Counted from the first letter of the stretch, positions 1 to 11,916 are shown. The stretch is DNA of 64,000 nucleotides from Aeromonas lacus (GCF_000764665.1 NZ_JRGM01000145.1:47656-111655), one strand, 5' to 3'. Notes: generated by a model not told the origin, from the sequence alone. Made by a program: numbers and translations.

Positions 1-396
1 GCCTTCCAGATCCTTGATGCCGTGGATGGTGTTGTTGCCCTGACGGACCACGATCTGGGCGCCGTCATAGACGTAGGGCTGGGAGAAGTCGTACTTCGCC
101 TTGCGCTCGTCGGTGATGGTGATCTGGTTGGAGATGGTATCGACACGGCCGGTTTCCAGCATGCCAAACAGGCCGGAGAAGCTGGCGGTCACGAACTCGA
201 CTTTGTAGCCGGTACGCTCGCCGATCTGGTTCCACATATCCACTTCAAAGCCCTGCAGTTTGTCCTGCTTGACGAAAGTGAACGGGAAGTACTTGCCGGA
301 CATGCCGACCTTGATGGTCTCCTGGGCGATGGCCTGACCAGACAGGGTGGCCAACAGGATGGCTGCGCCGGAAATAAGCTTGATGGAAGTTTTCAT
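1..396 (-). CDS. Amino-acid ABC transporter periplasmic binding protein (partial)
   Basis: This is the N-terminal 132 residues of a solute-binding protein; the rest lies beyond the window edge. It starts MKTSIKL with a hydrophobic signal peptide ending near AIA-QE (about residues 24-26). The mature start ETIKVGMSGKYFPFTFV is typical of the polar amino-acid/cystine binding family, followed by GFEVDMWNQIGE and ITITDERKAKYDFSQPY. The family captures an amino acid in the periplasm and delivers it to an inner-membrane ABC permease. The gene diverges from dnaA. The ligand cannot be read from this part; TcyJ/FliY-like cystine binding is one possibility. Confidence 0.85.
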   Translation of the reverse strand, partial: MKTSIKLISGAAILLATLSGQAIAQETIKVGMSGKYFPFTFVKQDKLQGFEVDMWNQIGERTGYKVEFVTASFSGLFGMLETGRVDTISNQITITDERKAKYDFSQPYVYDGAQIVVRQGNNTIHGIKDLEG

Positions 397-522
397 GGGG
401 TTTCTCTCTCTAAATATCTTGTATTTGTAGTTGTAATAACTGCTTTGGCGCTGATGTTATTGGAATAAAATTTAAAAAATAAATGACATTTGGTTATATG
501 AAATAACAGGAGTGCAGCATGA

Positions 523-649
523 GATCCGCCAGTTGCAGCAGTGGATCAAGCTGTGGGTAACTTTGGGGATGAAAGATGATCCGGAGGCGCTGGATCCTTG
601 AAAGTCAAGGATCTTATTTGCTGGATCCGTGGGGGCACGGCTGGAGATC
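523..649. repeat. Cluster of seven GATC (Dam/SeqA-type) sites before dnaA
   Basis: GATC occurs at 523, 544, 578, 593, 610, 624 and 646, seven times in 127 bases, against about one per 256 expected by chance. Dense hemimethylated GATC sites are what SeqA binds in enteric bacteria, both at oriC and at the dnaA promoter. Function here is inferred from that parallel. Confidence 0.7.
552..560. promoter_or_regulatory. DnaA-box-like site upstream of dnaA
   Basis: TGTGGGTAA differs by one base from TGTGGATAA, the complement of the consensus DnaA box TTATCCACA. It lies inside the GATC-rich region. A DnaA box in the dnaA promoter usually mediates autorepression. It is a single imperfect site, so the call is moderate. 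Confidence 0.5.
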
Positions 650-707
650 CGGCGGCTAAAAACGTAGAATAGCCGGTCTTTAGTTAATCAATCGACAGGA
701 GTTTAGA

Positions 708-2084
708 GTGACTGCTTCGCTATGGCAGCAGTGCCTTAACCGGCTGCAAGATGAGTTGCCCTCGGCAGAATTCAGCATGTGGATCCGGCCGCTTCAAGCG
801 GAGTTGAGTGACAATACTCTGACCCTGTATGCACCGAATCGCTTCGTTCTGGACTGGGTACGAGACAAGTACCTCATCCGGGTGAACGGCATCATTAACG
901 AACTTTGCGGAGTCGATGGCCCCGCCCTGCGTTTTGATATTGGCAATCGTCCCCACCCCGTCACCGTCGCTGCAAGCAGAGCGCCGGCGCAGGGAGCTGC
1001 GCCTGTGAATAACTTGCAGAAGAGCTGGGAAAGCAAGCCCGAAACCAAGCCCGAGCCGAATCACAAGAGCAACACCAACGTGAACTATACCTTCGAGAAT
1101 TTCGTCGAGGGTAAGTCCAACCAGTTGGCTCGTGCGGCTGCCCGTCAGGTGGCGGACAATCCGGGTGGCGCTTACAACCCGCTGTTCCTCTATGGCGGTA
1201 CCGGTTTAGGTAAAACCCACCTGCTGCACGCCGTTGGCAATGCCATCAAGGAGAGCAAAAAAGATGCGAAAGTCATCTATATGCACTCCGAGCGGTTCGT
1301 GCAGGACATGGTGAAAGCGCTGCAAAACAACGCCATTGAAGAGTTCAAGCGTTACTATCGCAGCGTCGATGCCCTGCTCATCGATGACATCCAGTTCTTC
1401 GCCAACAAGGAGCGCTCCCAGGAGGAGTTCTTCCATACCTTCAACGCCTTGCTCGAAGGCAACCAGCAGATCATCCTCACCTCGGATCGCTATCCGAAAG
1501 AGATCAACGGTGTCGAGGATCGCCTCAAGTCCCGCTTCGGCTGGGGCCTGACTGTGGCGATCGAACCACCGGAGCTGGAGACTCGCGTCGCCATCCTGAT
1601 GCGCAAGGCGGACGAGAACCAGATCCACCTGCCGGACGAAGTGGCCTTCTTCATCGCCAAACGGCTGCGTTCCAACGTCCGTGAACTGGAAGGGGCCCTC
1701 AACCGGGTGATCGCCAACGCCAACTTCACCGGTCGCGCCATCAACATCGACTTCGTACGCGAAGCGCTGCGCGATCTGCTGGCGTTGCAGGAGAAGCTGG
1801 TCACCATCGACAATATCCAGAAGACGGTGGCGGAGTACTACAAGATCAAGCTTGCGGATCTGCTCTCCAAGCGCCGTTCCCGCTCCGTGGCCCGCCCGCG
1901 CCAGCTGGCGATGGCACTGGCCAAGGAGCTGACCAACCACAGTTTGCCGGAGATAGGTGATGCCTTTGGTGGCCGTGACCATACCACCGTTCTTCATGCC
2001 TGCCGCAAGATCGAGCAGCTGAAGGAGGAGAGTCACGACATCAAGGAGGACTACTCCAACCTGATCCGTACCCTTTCTTCCTGA
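708..2084 (+). CDS. dnaA: Chromosomal replication initiator protein DnaA
   Basis: DnaA binds DnaA boxes at oriC, forms an ATP-dependent filament, melts the origin and loads DnaB. The 458-residue protein has domain I (start [15 protein letters not shown]), a variable linker (about 85-125), the AAA+ domain III with Walker [10 protein letters not shown] near 163-171 and Walker [10 protein letters not shown] near 223-231, and domain IV with the signature [15 protein letters not shown] near 420-434. The start is GTG with a good upstream AGGAG. It heads a plus-strand run with dnaN, 15 bases downstream. Length is close to E. coli DnaA (467). Confidence 0.98.
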   Translation: MTASLWQQCLNRLQDELPSAEFSMWIRPLQAELSDNTLTLYAPNRFVLDWVRDKYLIRVNGIINELCGVDGPALRFDIGNRPHPVTVAASRAPAQGAAPVNNLQKSWESKPETKPEPNHKSNTNVNYTFENFVEGKSNQLARAAARQVADNPGGAYNPLFLYGGTGLGKTHLLHAVGNAIKESKKDAKVIYMHSERFVQDMVKALQNNAIEEFKRYYRSVDALLIDDIQFFANKERSQEEFFHTFNALLEGNQQIILTSDRYPKEINGVEDRLKSRFGWGLTVAIEPPELETRVAILMRKADENQIHLPDEVAFFIAKRLRSNVRELEGALNRVIANANFTGRAINIDFVREALRDLLALQEKLVTIDNIQKTVAEYYKIKLADLLSKRRSRSVARPRQLAMALAKELTNHSLPEIGDAFGGRDHTTVLHACRKIEQLKEESHDIKEDYSNLIRTLSS

Positions 2085-2099
2085 TAACGGAGAGCACAG

Positions 2100-3203
2100 A
2101 TGCAGCTCGAAATTAGCCGTGAGGCCCTGTTACGTCCTCTGCAACTGGTGTCCGGTGCCCTGGGTGGCCGACCGACCCTGCCGATCCTCGGCAATGTGCT
2201 GCTTGATGTCAGCAACGGTCTGCTGTCGCTGACCGGTACCGATCTCGAAGTAGAGATGATCGGTCAGGTCTATCTGAATGGCGCCAGCGAAGATGGTCGC
2301 ACCACTGTGCCGGCACGCAAGCTGCTGGACATCTGCCGTGGTCTGCCGGAAGGCGCCGAGATCCGCCTCAACACCGAAGGCGATCGCCTGATCATCCGTT
2401 CCGGCCGTTCCCGTTTCAATCTGTCGACCCTGCCAGCGACTGAGTATCCGAACATCGAGGATTGGGAGTCCGTGCTCGAGTTCGATATCAGCCAGCTGGA
2501 GCTGAAGAAGCTGATCGACGCGACCCAGTTCTCCATGGCCAGCCAGGATGTGCGTTACTACCTGAACGGCATGCTGTTCGAGAGTGAAGGTCACGGTCTG
2601 CGTACCGTGGCGACCGACGGTCACCGTCTGGCCACCTGCCGCCGCGAGGTGGTCGGGGAATCGCTGCCCGATCATCAGGTTATCCTGCCGCGCAAAGGGG
2701 TGCTGGAGCTGGTGCGTCTGCTGGAAGCGGAAGACAAGCCGGTGCGACTGCAGATCGGTCGCAGCAACCTGCGTGCCGCCCTCGACGGCTTCATCTTCAC
2801 CTCCAAGCTGGTGGATGGTCGTTTCCCGGACTGGCGCCGGGTCATTCCGCGCAACAGCGACAAGGCTCTGATCGCCGGCCGTGAGGATCTGCGTCAGGCG
2901 TTTGCCCGCGCGGCGATCCTCTCCAACGAAAAATTCCGTGGGGTGCGTCTCAATCTGCAGGAAAACCTGCTGCGCATCACCGCCAACAACCCGGAACAGG
3001 AAGAAGCGGAAGAGCTGCTTGACGTACAATACGCTGCTGGCGAGATGGAGATCGGATTCAACGTCTCTTATGTGCTGGACGTGCTGAATACGTTAAAATG
3101 TGAGCAAATCCGGGTTAGCCTGAGCGATTCCGTCAGCAGCGCCATTATTGAGGATTTTGAAAATCAGGATGCTCAGTACGTGGTAATGCCGATGCGGATC
3201 TAG
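2100..3203 (+). CDS. dnaN: DNA polymerase III beta subunit (sliding clamp)
   Basis: This clamp dimerises around DNA and tethers Pol III and many repair factors. The 367-residue length and three repeated clamp folds match the family. It begins MQLEISREALLRPLQLVSGA and ends QDAQYVVMPMRI, the conserved C-terminus. It lies 15 bases after dnaA and two bases before recF, so the genes are very likely co-transcribed. Confidence 0.98.
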   Translation: MQLEISREALLRPLQLVSGALGGRPTLPILGNVLLDVSNGLLSLTGTDLEVEMIGQVYLNGASEDGRTTVPARKLLDICRGLPEGAEIRLNTEGDRLIIRSGRSRFNLSTLPATEYPNIEDWESVLEFDISQLELKKLIDATQFSMASQDVRYYLNGMLFESEGHGLRTVATDGHRLATCRREVVGESLPDHQVILPRKGVLELVRLLEAEDKPVRLQIGRSNLRAALDGFIFTSKLVDGRFPDWRRVIPRNSDKALIAGREDLRQAFARAAILSNEKFRGVRLNLQENLLRITANNPEQEEAEELLDVQYAAGEMEIGFNVSYVLDVLNTLKCEQIRVSLSDSVSSAIIEDFENQDAQYVVMPMRI

Positions 3204-3205
3204 TC

Positions 3206-6717
<3,512 letters not shown>

Positions 6718-6740
6718 TCAGACTCGCTGATTGCAATAAA

Positions 6741-6766
6741 AAGCCGCTCACAAGAGCGGCTTTTTT
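6741..6766 (+). terminator. Rho-independent terminator after gyrB
   Basis: GCCGCTC and GAGCGGC form a stem around an ACAA loop, followed by TTTTTT. It lies 24 bases after the gyrB stop and would end the dnaA-dnaN-recF-gyrB transcript. A-runs on the other side allow some reverse activity for the convergent GNAT gene. Confidence 0.9.
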
Positions 6767-6785
6767 ACATCTGCAGTCTGCTTTA

Positions 6786-7550
6786 TCAGAGCATTTTGCT
6801 CATGATGACCAGGTTGTGAGGTAGCACAGCGCCATCGCTAGCCGTGCGATGGCGCAACGCTGGCACTATGTGGTGGATGACCCTGAACCCCAGCTTGGTA
6901 TAGAAAGGCTCGGCGGTCTGGGTACCGAGATTGACCTCGTAAACCCCTTGCTGCGTCAGGTACTCCAGCACGGTATTGGCGAGCAGGGTGCCAGTTCCTG
7001 CGGGTTGCCCAGGTTGCACCACCACAGTGCCGATATAGGCGTATCGCCGATTGTCTGTGGAGTAGATAGACCCTGACATACCTCCCTGCAGTTCGCCATT
7101 CTCATCATGCAGCATCAAGACAAAGGTCGGCCGGATTTTGGGATCCTGCTCATTGACGGCCTCGATATAGAGGGTTTTGCCTGCCGGATTAGCACCATAA
7201 TCCAATCGGAAGATTGCCGTGTGATCCGGGCCTGCGGGCATATGAACGGCTTCGTGCTGATAACCGCTTTGGATGAGAGGGGAATAGAGCTCCTGATACG
7301 TGGTGAGTATCACCACCTCATTGATGAGGTGGCCCTGCTGCCGCTGTTCATCGATCAGCTGATCCAGATAATCGAGCGGAGTACCGAGAAAGCTGGCTTC
7401 CGGGTAGTGGACGATGACGTTAGGGTTGAAGCCAAACTCCTGCTCACGCAGTTGCAGCAGGGCGAAAAGCGCCAGCTGCTTCTCGCTCAGTTCATCGGCT
7501 GTGCAGTTCTCTGGCTGATACAGTTTGAGTGGATTATGTCGAGTGGTCAT
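6786..7550 (-). CDS. GNAT-family N-acetyltransferase
   Basis: This 254-residue protein has a C-terminal GNAT fold: YIGTVVVQPGQPAGTGTLL near 168-186 resembles the acetyl-CoA-binding motif A, followed by EPFYTKLGFRVIHH near 214-227, the usual last strand-helix region. The N-terminal 130 residues are less recognisable. It would transfer an acetyl group to an unknown amine. It is monocistronic and convergent with gyrB. The substrate cannot be inferred. Confidence 0.75.
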   Translation of the reverse strand: MTTRHNPLKLYQPENCTADELSEKQLALFALLQLREQEFGFNPNVIVHYPEASFLGTPLDYLDQLIDEQRQQGHLINEVVILTTYQELYSPLIQSGYQHEAVHMPAGPDHTAIFRLDYGANPAGKTLYIEAVNEQDPKIRPTFVLMLHDENGELQGGMSGSIYSTDNRRYAYIGTVVVQPGQPAGTGTLLANTVLEYLTQQGVYEVNLGTQTAEPFYTKLGFRVIHHIVPALRHRTASDGAVLPHNLVIMSKML

Positions 7551-7604
7551 TGTTTATCCATAAAATGATGCGCGCAGATGATAACACAGCCGATGGGATG
7601 GGCA

Positions 7605-7620
7605 CGTTCCACGTGGAACA
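7605..7620. promoter_or_regulatory. parS centromere site 2
   Basis: CGTTCCACGTGGAACA has a 14-base perfect palindromic core GTTCCACGTGGAAC. It is intergenic, just upstream of the GNAT gene and downstream of the VOC gene. It matches parS sites 1 and 3 at 15 or 16 of 16 positions. Confidence 0.85.
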
Positions 7621-7630
7621 TTGAGCCTGA

Positions 7631-8008
7631 TTACCTCAGCTCAGGTGCCGGGCAGTAAAGGCGCAGGCGATGGCCGTCCGGATCAAGCGCCATGCAGGTG
7701 TAGCCAAACTCCATCTTGGTTGGAGCCTGGATCAGGGGGAGCCCGCGCGCCAGCCACTCGGCAGACAGGCGATCGACGGCATCATCATCGGGGAGGGCGA
7801 AGGCCAGCTCCATCGCTCCGGCCGTTTGGGTCACGGCAGGTTCGACCGTGGCGCTGGACCAGAGCGCCAGTCTGGCGCCTGAATCGAATACGAACATGGC
7901 AAAGGTAGGTGACTCCTCCACCGGTTCACGCCCGAACAGCTCGCGGTAGAAGAGAGCGCTGCGGGTCGGGTTGGCAACGTAGAGGATGGTGAATTGGGGG
8001 ACTAACAT
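7631..8008 (-). CDS. VOC/glyoxalase-family protein
   Basis: The 125-residue protein looks like a single vicinal-oxygen-chelate module pair: ILYVANPTRSALFYRELFGREPV near 8-30 and ALDPDGHRLRLYCP near 108-121 are the typical first strand-helix and terminal strand of glyoxalase/bleomycin-resistance proteins. Such proteins bind a metal and act as dioxygenases, lyases or antibiotic-binding proteins. It lies just upstream of a YafY-type regulator on the same strand, with a 66-base gap. The substrate is unknown. Confidence 0.75.
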   Translation of the reverse strand: MLVPQFTILYVANPTRSALFYRELFGREPVEESPTFAMFVFDSGARLALWSSATVEPAVTQTAGAMELAFALPDDDAVDRLSAEWLARGLPLIQAPTKMEFGYTCMALDPDGHRLRLYCPAPELR

Positions 8009-8074
8009 GGCGATGCTCCTTGTTGATGAGATGGCGTATCGGCGCCGACCCCCTCAGCATGGCGTCACCTGCTG

Positions 8075-8779
8075 TCAGTTTCTGTCAGCAATGAATTTCG
8101 GCTGCGGGATCTGCTGGGTGGCGCGCCACTCCTTCAGCAGGCTCTCTCTGCTTTTGGGATAGCGGCAATCTTCAGGCTGCATCCGGGTGATGCGATCGAC
8201 CCGAAAGTGGCGAAAGCCCTGACGCAGTTCGCACCAGGCCACCAGTACCCGCACCTGTTCGAAGTAGCCAAGGGCAAAGGGCCAGACGGTGCGCTCAGAG
8301 GCCTCATCCTTGAGGTCGCGATAGCCCAAGGTCACCTTGCGTTGCTGGCGGATGGCGCTGCGCAACGGGGCTTCATCATTGAGGCTGTCGCTGCGGGAGG
8401 TGCCGATCAGCAGGGCATTGCTCTGGAGCTGCTGGCGATAGTCGGCGGGCAGCACGGCTTCTATCTTGGCCAACGCACTGCTGGCCGATGCACTCAAGGC
8501 TCCATCACCGTGGGCAACCACCCAACGCGATCCCAGCACCAGCGCATCCAGCTCCTCTTCACTGAACATCAATGGTGGCAGCATGAAGCCGGGACGCAGC
8601 ACATAGCCGATACCCGGTTCGCCCTCAATGTGGGCACCTTGTGCCTGCAGGGTGGCAATATCCCGATAGAGGGTGCGCAGGCTGATGCCAAGCTGGCTGG
8701 CCAGTTCAGTGCCAGTGATGGCGTAGCGGTGGCCGCGCAGCAGCTGGAGCAGGGCCAGCAGACGTTCGGAACGAGACAT
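8075..8779 (-). CDS. YafY-type HTH/WYL-domain transcriptional regulator
   Basis: The 234-residue protein has an N-terminal DeoR/HTH_11-type winged helix (ERLLALLQLLRGHRYAITGTEL near 4-25, then SLRTLYRDIATL) and a C-terminal WYL-like sensor region (LGYFEQVRVLVAWCELR near 170-186, FRHFRVDRI). WYL regulators bind small ligands or nucleic acids. It is transcribed towards the downstream VOC gene, which may be its target or partner; that link is inferred. Confidence 0.85.
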   Translation of the reverse strand: MSRSERLLALLQLLRGHRYAITGTELASQLGISLRTLYRDIATLQAQGAHIEGEPGIGYVLRPGFMLPPLMFSEEELDALVLGSRWVVAHGDGALSASASSALAKIEAVLPADYRQQLQSNALLIGTSRSDSLNDEAPLRSAIRQQRKVTLGYRDLKDEASERTVWPFALGYFEQVRVLVAWCELRQGFRHFRVDRITRMQPEDCRYPKSRESLLKEWRATQQIPQPKFIADRN

Positions 8780-8844
8780 GGTATGACTCCTCGGGATCTC
8801 TGGTTAGCCTGCCATAGCGGAGTGAGTTGGTACAGCGGGCATCA

Positions 8845-9804
8845 TCAGGAGTTCTGGCCGCGAAAAGATCGTCGCCACTCGCTGGGGGAGATGGCAAAGC
8901 GGGCACGGAAGTGATTGCGTAGTGAGGTAGCACTCTTGAAGCCGACCAGCTCGGCAATGCGATCGATGGAATGACCGCTTACCTCCAGTAGCTCCTGACT
9001 GCGCCTGAGCCGCTCCGCCAACAGCCATTCACCTACCGAGAGGCCGGTAGCCTGATGAAAGCGGCGGGTAAAGGTGCGTCGGCTCATCAGGGTGTGGGCT
9101 GCCAGAGAATCCAGGGTATGGGGTTCATCCAGATGGGCACGCAGGTGATCGAGCAACCGGTTCATCCGGACATCGCGGGTGGAGGCGGGCACCGGCTGCT
9201 CGATAAACTGGGCCTGACCCCCTTCCCGGTGAGGCGGGATCACCAGCCGCCGCGCCACCTTGTTGGCGATGGCCGAGCCGTGGTACTGGCGTACCATATA
9301 GAGGCAGCAGTCCAGTCCGGCGGCGGTGCCTGCCGAGGTGACCAGCCCCTCGTCATCGACATAGAGGGCGTTGGTATCGAGCCGCACGCAGGGAAAGCGG
9401 CGGCAGAAATCCTGTTCGTACTCCCAGTGGGTCGATGCCTTGCGACCATTGAGCAGCCCGGCGTAGGCGAGCACATAGGTGCCGAGACAGAGCCCGACCA
9501 GCCGTGCACCTCTGGCTCTGGCGGCAATCAGGGCATCGAGCAGCGCTGCGGGTGGCCGTGCTGCCGGGTCATGCCAGAAGGGGATCACGATGATCTCCGC
9601 CTCGGCCAGCACCTCCAGCCCATGGGGGGCCTGAATGGTGAAGCCTTGCGCCGAGTGTGAGTGGCGGTTGCCATCACCGCAGCAGGTCTTGAGCTCGAAC
9701 AGCGGCTGGCCCGGCAGGATATCGCCGAAGATGAGGCAGGGGACGGCGCAGTGAAAAGGGCTGAAGTGATCGAAGGTCACCACGGCAACGATCGGGGTGG
9801 GCAT
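8845..9804 (-). CDS. GlxA-family AraC-type regulator with DJ-1/PfpI domain
   Basis: The 319-residue protein joins an N-terminal DJ-1/PfpI amidotransferase-like domain (about 1-180, with GLCLGTYVLA near 100-109 around the nucleophile-elbow position) to a C-terminal AraC double HTH (about 215-315, TLMSRRTFTRRFHQATG and IAELVGFKSATSLRNHFR). Members activate catabolic genes for quaternary amines or remain uncharacterised. No obvious target lies next to it; the YafY-type gene is downstream on the same strand. Confidence 0.88.
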   Translation of the reverse strand: MPTPIVAVVTFDHFSPFHCAVPCLIFGDILPGQPLFELKTCCGDGNRHSHSAQGFTIQAPHGLEVLAEAEIIVIPFWHDPAARPPAALLDALIAARARGARLVGLCLGTYVLAYAGLLNGRKASTHWEYEQDFCRRFPCVRLDTNALYVDDEGLVTSAGTAAGLDCCLYMVRQYHGSAIANKVARRLVIPPHREGGQAQFIEQPVPASTRDVRMNRLLDHLRAHLDEPHTLDSLAAHTLMSRRTFTRRFHQATGLSVGEWLLAERLRRSQELLEVSGHSIDRIAELVGFKSATSLRNHFRARFAISPSEWRRSFRGQNS

Positions 9805-9894
9805 TATGTTGACTCCTCTCTGCGCGCAGGACTCTCATCATAAGCGTTCGGCAGTGAAAGCCGAAGGGCCATGTCTGGCTGGCCATCCTGCGGA

Positions 9895-10665
9895 TCACAG
9901 CGATATCGCCTCGCCATCTTCCGGCACCCGCACCCGATCCATCATGCCCCGTTCCGCCAGATATTCGCGCAGCTCCTGGCGTGACAGCACGGCGTGGTTG
10001 ACCGCTTCCATATGGCTGGCGATCAGCGTGGCTTGCGGTGCCGCTTGATAAACGGCGGCGACATCCTCCTTGCCCATGATGATGGAACCGAGCCCGGGCA
10101 CCTGTGCATCGCCGCAGTTGAGGATGATGACCTCGGGCTGATGCTGTTGCAGGGCTTGCTCGACCGAGGGATGCCAGATGGTATCACCGGCCAGATAGAG
10201 GCACTGCTCATCGGGGTGGGAGAAGACCACGCCACATACTTCTCCCATGCGCTCGCCCAGTACCGCCATCAGCTGGTCGCTGCCGTGCTGGCCACCGGTC
10301 TGCTGCAGGAGAATGCCGGCAAACTCGGGCTGGTCGCTCAGCAGGCGCACATCCTCAAATCCACTGGCACGAATGGCATCGGCATCTTTCTGATGTTGTA
10401 CCAAGAGCGGCAGATGCTTGGGGATTAGTGCTCTGGCGGCGTCATCCCAGTGGTCGGGATGGTCGTGGGTGACGATAACGGCGTCCACATCGACCAGCTC
10501 ATCGATCGGCTGCGGCAGCTCGACCAGCGGATTGCGCAGCTGGCTGTTGGCGGTGCCCTCAAAGCCGGGGAAGGCCCCCTTGGCCGAGAGCATGGGGTCG
10601 ATCAGAAAGCGGGTGCCGGCATAGTCGAGCAGCAGGGTGGCGTTGCGAACCTGGGTAATCTTCAT
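9895..10665 (-). CDS. MBL-fold metal-dependent hydrolase
   Basis: The 256-residue protein carries the metallo-beta-lactamase motif THDHPDH at 66-72, with a further metal ligand in LYLAGDTIW and a late histidine in LIASHMEAVNH. This is the UlaG-like/UPF0173 type of hydrolase. The start at 10665 is chosen because MKITQVRN matches the family start and has GGAG seven bases upstream; an ORF extension to 10728 lacks such support. The substrate is unknown. It is transcribed away from the heat-shock genes. Confidence 0.82.
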   Translation of the reverse strand: MKITQVRNATLLLDYAGTRFLIDPMLSAKGAFPGFEGTANSQLRNPLVELPQPIDELVDVDAVIVTHDHPDHWDDAARALIPKHLPLLVQHQKDADAIRASGFEDVRLLSDQPEFAGILLQQTGGQHGSDQLMAVLGERMGEVCGVVFSHPDEQCLYLAGDTIWHPSVEQALQQHQPEVIILNCGDAQVPGLGSIIMGKEDVAAVYQAAPQATLIASHMEAVNHAVLSRQELREYLAERGMMDRVRVPEDGEAISL

Positions 10666-10821
10666 GGGATGGCTCCATGTTGGCTGGTGGATATGCAACC
10701 AATTATGGGGCGAGGAGCGAGTTGCCATTAGTGGCCCACGGGTCGATTATCATCACTATCGGGCCAACAAATTGATGCGCCAAAGGTCGGCTCGGCCATT
10801 TAAAAAATTTGAAAAAATCCC

Positions 10822-10850
10822 CTTGAAAGGAAAAAGTGAGCCCCTATATA
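10822..10850 (+). promoter_or_regulatory. Sigma32 heat-shock promoter for ibpA
   Basis: CTTGAAA (10822-10828), a 12-base spacer and CCCCTATATA (10841-10850) match the sigma32 consensus (CTTGAAA, 11-16 bases, CCCCATnT). It lies about 95 bases before ibpA, so transcription would start in a long leader. Heat-shock control is inferred from the match and from the gene it serves. Confidence 0.85.
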
Positions 10851-10861
10851 GGTAACAAGGC

Positions 10862-10941
10862 CGAAACGCTCGACAGAGGTTTCGACCACGCGCCCGTCCA
10901 TAAGGAGGGCAAACAATCCGTTATCGCTCACAAGAGGGTAA
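10862..10941 (+). promoter_or_regulatory. ROSE-like RNA thermometer in the ibpA leader
   Basis: The leader can fold an upstream hairpin (CGAAAC 10862-10867 with GTTTCG 10879-10884) and a final hairpin in which TTATCGCTC (10921-10929) pairs with GAGGGTAA (10934-10941) across an ACAA loop, leaving one unpaired G. The 3' arm holds the ribosome-binding GAGGG, seven bases before the ATG. A bulged G opposite the Shine-Dalgarno is the hallmark of ROSE thermometers known for small heat-shock genes. Confidence 0.75.
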
Positions 10942-10945
10942 TACT

Positions 10946-11359
10946 ATGCGTTCTATCGACTTTTCTCCGCTCTATCGTTCTGCCATCGGTTTCGATCGTC
11001 TGGCCAATCTCATCGAATCTGCGGCCAGCAATGGCAATGCCGGTTATCCCCCCTACAACATTGAGCAACTGGGCGACAACGACTACCGCATCAGCATGGC
11101 GGTGGCGGGCTTTACCCAGGAAGAGCTGGAGCTGAGCTTCCAGGAAAATCTGCTGACGGTGAAGGGCAACAAGCAGGCCGACACCGGGCGCAACTATCTC
11201 TATCAGGGGATCGCCGAACGCGGTTTCGAGCGCCGCTTCCAGCTGGCCGATTATGTGCGGGTGAAAGGGGCCGACCTTAAAAACGGCTTGCTGCACATCG
11301 AGCTGGTGCGTGAAGTGCCCGAGGCGATGAAGCCGCGCAAGATTGAGATCAACGGCTGA
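10946..11359 (+). CDS. ibpA: Small heat-shock protein IbpA
   Basis: IbpA is a cytoplasmic holdase that coats unfolded proteins in aggregates and hands them to DnaK/ClpB. The protein has 137 residues, the E. coli IbpA length, and shares its start ([19 protein letters not shown]), the alpha-crystallin domain with YPPYNIEQ and [31 protein letters not shown], and the end [11 protein letters not shown]. It is preceded by a sigma32 promoter and thermometer leader and followed by a paralogue. Confidence 0.95.
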   Translation: MRSIDFSPLYRSAIGFDRLANLIESAASNGNAGYPPYNIEQLGDNDYRISMAVAGFTQEELELSFQENLLTVKGNKQADTGRNYLYQGIAERGFERRFQLADYVRVKGADLKNGLLHIELVREVPEAMKPRKIEING

Positions 11360-11424
11360 TAGCCTGAATTCACTGAAATTTTAAAATTTCCCGGGTGCCG
11401 ATGACGGGCCTGTGGAGAGTTGAA

Positions 11425-11448
11425 CCTGTTGCTTATTAGAAGGATAGG
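11425..11448 (+). promoter_or_regulatory. ROSE-like hairpin before the second small heat-shock gene
   Basis: CCTGTTGCTT (11425-11434) pairs with AAGGATAGG (11440-11448) across a five-base loop, with one unpaired G opposite the Shine-Dalgarno AAGGA and two G-U pairs. The ATG follows at 11452. The TTGCTT anti-Shine-Dalgarno run is the classic ROSE motif. The sequence differs from the ibpA hairpin but the architecture is the same. Confidence 0.75.
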
Positions 11449-11451
11449 ATT

Positions 11452-11892
11452 ATGCGTAACCTCGATTTTTCTCATCTCTATTCCAACGCCGTCGGCTTCG
11501 AGCGGATGGCCCGTGAGCTGGAAGGTCTGTTCGAGCAGAAGACCGCCGCTTACCCCCCGTACAACATTGAAAAGCGCGATCAGGATGGCTATCGCATCAC
11601 GGTCGCCGTGGCTGGCTTCGAGCGCGAAGAGCTGGAGCTGGAGACTGAAAACGGCACCCTCAAGGTGAAGGGGCGCAAAGGGGCGGCAGCCGGTGAGCGT
11701 CAGTTCCTTCATCAGGGAATTGCCGAGCGTGACTTTGAGCTTGCCTTCAAGCTGAGCCAGCACGTGGAAGTGCAGGGTGCCAAGCTGGAGCATGGTCTGC
11801 TGACCATAGATCTGGCCCGTGAGCTGCCGGAGGCGCTGAAGCCCCGCGCCATCCCCATCGGTAAACCCGAGCAGCTGGCGTTGCCCGGCTAA
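11452..11892 (+). CDS. Second IbpA/IbpB-type small heat-shock protein
   Basis: This 146-residue paralogue of IbpA has the same layout: MRNLDFSHLYSNAVGFERMA, YPPYNIEKRDQDGYRITVAVAG, FLHQGIAERDFELAFKLS, and a longer tail ending EQLALPG. It would co-aggregate with IbpA as IbpB does in E. coli. It lies 92 bases after ibpA with its own thermometer-like hairpin and no clear second promoter, so it is probably co-transcribed. A strong terminator follows. Confidence 0.92.
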   Translation: MRNLDFSHLYSNAVGFERMARELEGLFEQKTAAYPPYNIEKRDQDGYRITVAVAGFEREELELETENGTLKVKGRKGAAAGERQFLHQGIAERDFELAFKLSQHVEVQGAKLEHGLLTIDLARELPEALKPRAIPIGKPEQLALPG

Positions 11893-11916
11893 GCAAACCG
11901 GATTCCGATAAACAAT

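Larger units (their letters stand above)
397..707. promoter_or_regulatory. Divergent regulatory region upstream of dnaA
   Basis: This 311-base gene-free stretch lies between the binding-protein gene and dnaA. An AT-rich part (about 450-510) is followed by a part holding seven GATC Dam sites, one DnaA-box-like 9-mer and two copies of GCTGGATCC 31 bases apart (589-597 and 620-628). A possible dnaA promoter is TGGAGA (642-647), 17 bases, TAGAAT (665-670); one GATC overlaps its -35. GACAGGAG before the GTG at 708 is a good ribosome-binding site. Promoter placement is inferred. Confidence 0.6.

Noticed and set aside
397..707. Possible oriC upstream of dnaA
   Set aside because: Only one imperfect DnaA box was seen and no ordered set of 13-mers; the GATC cluster alone suits a regulatory region.
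1206..2036. 276-residue minus-strand ORF inside dnaA
   Set aside because: A shadow of dnaA coding bias without supporting motifs.
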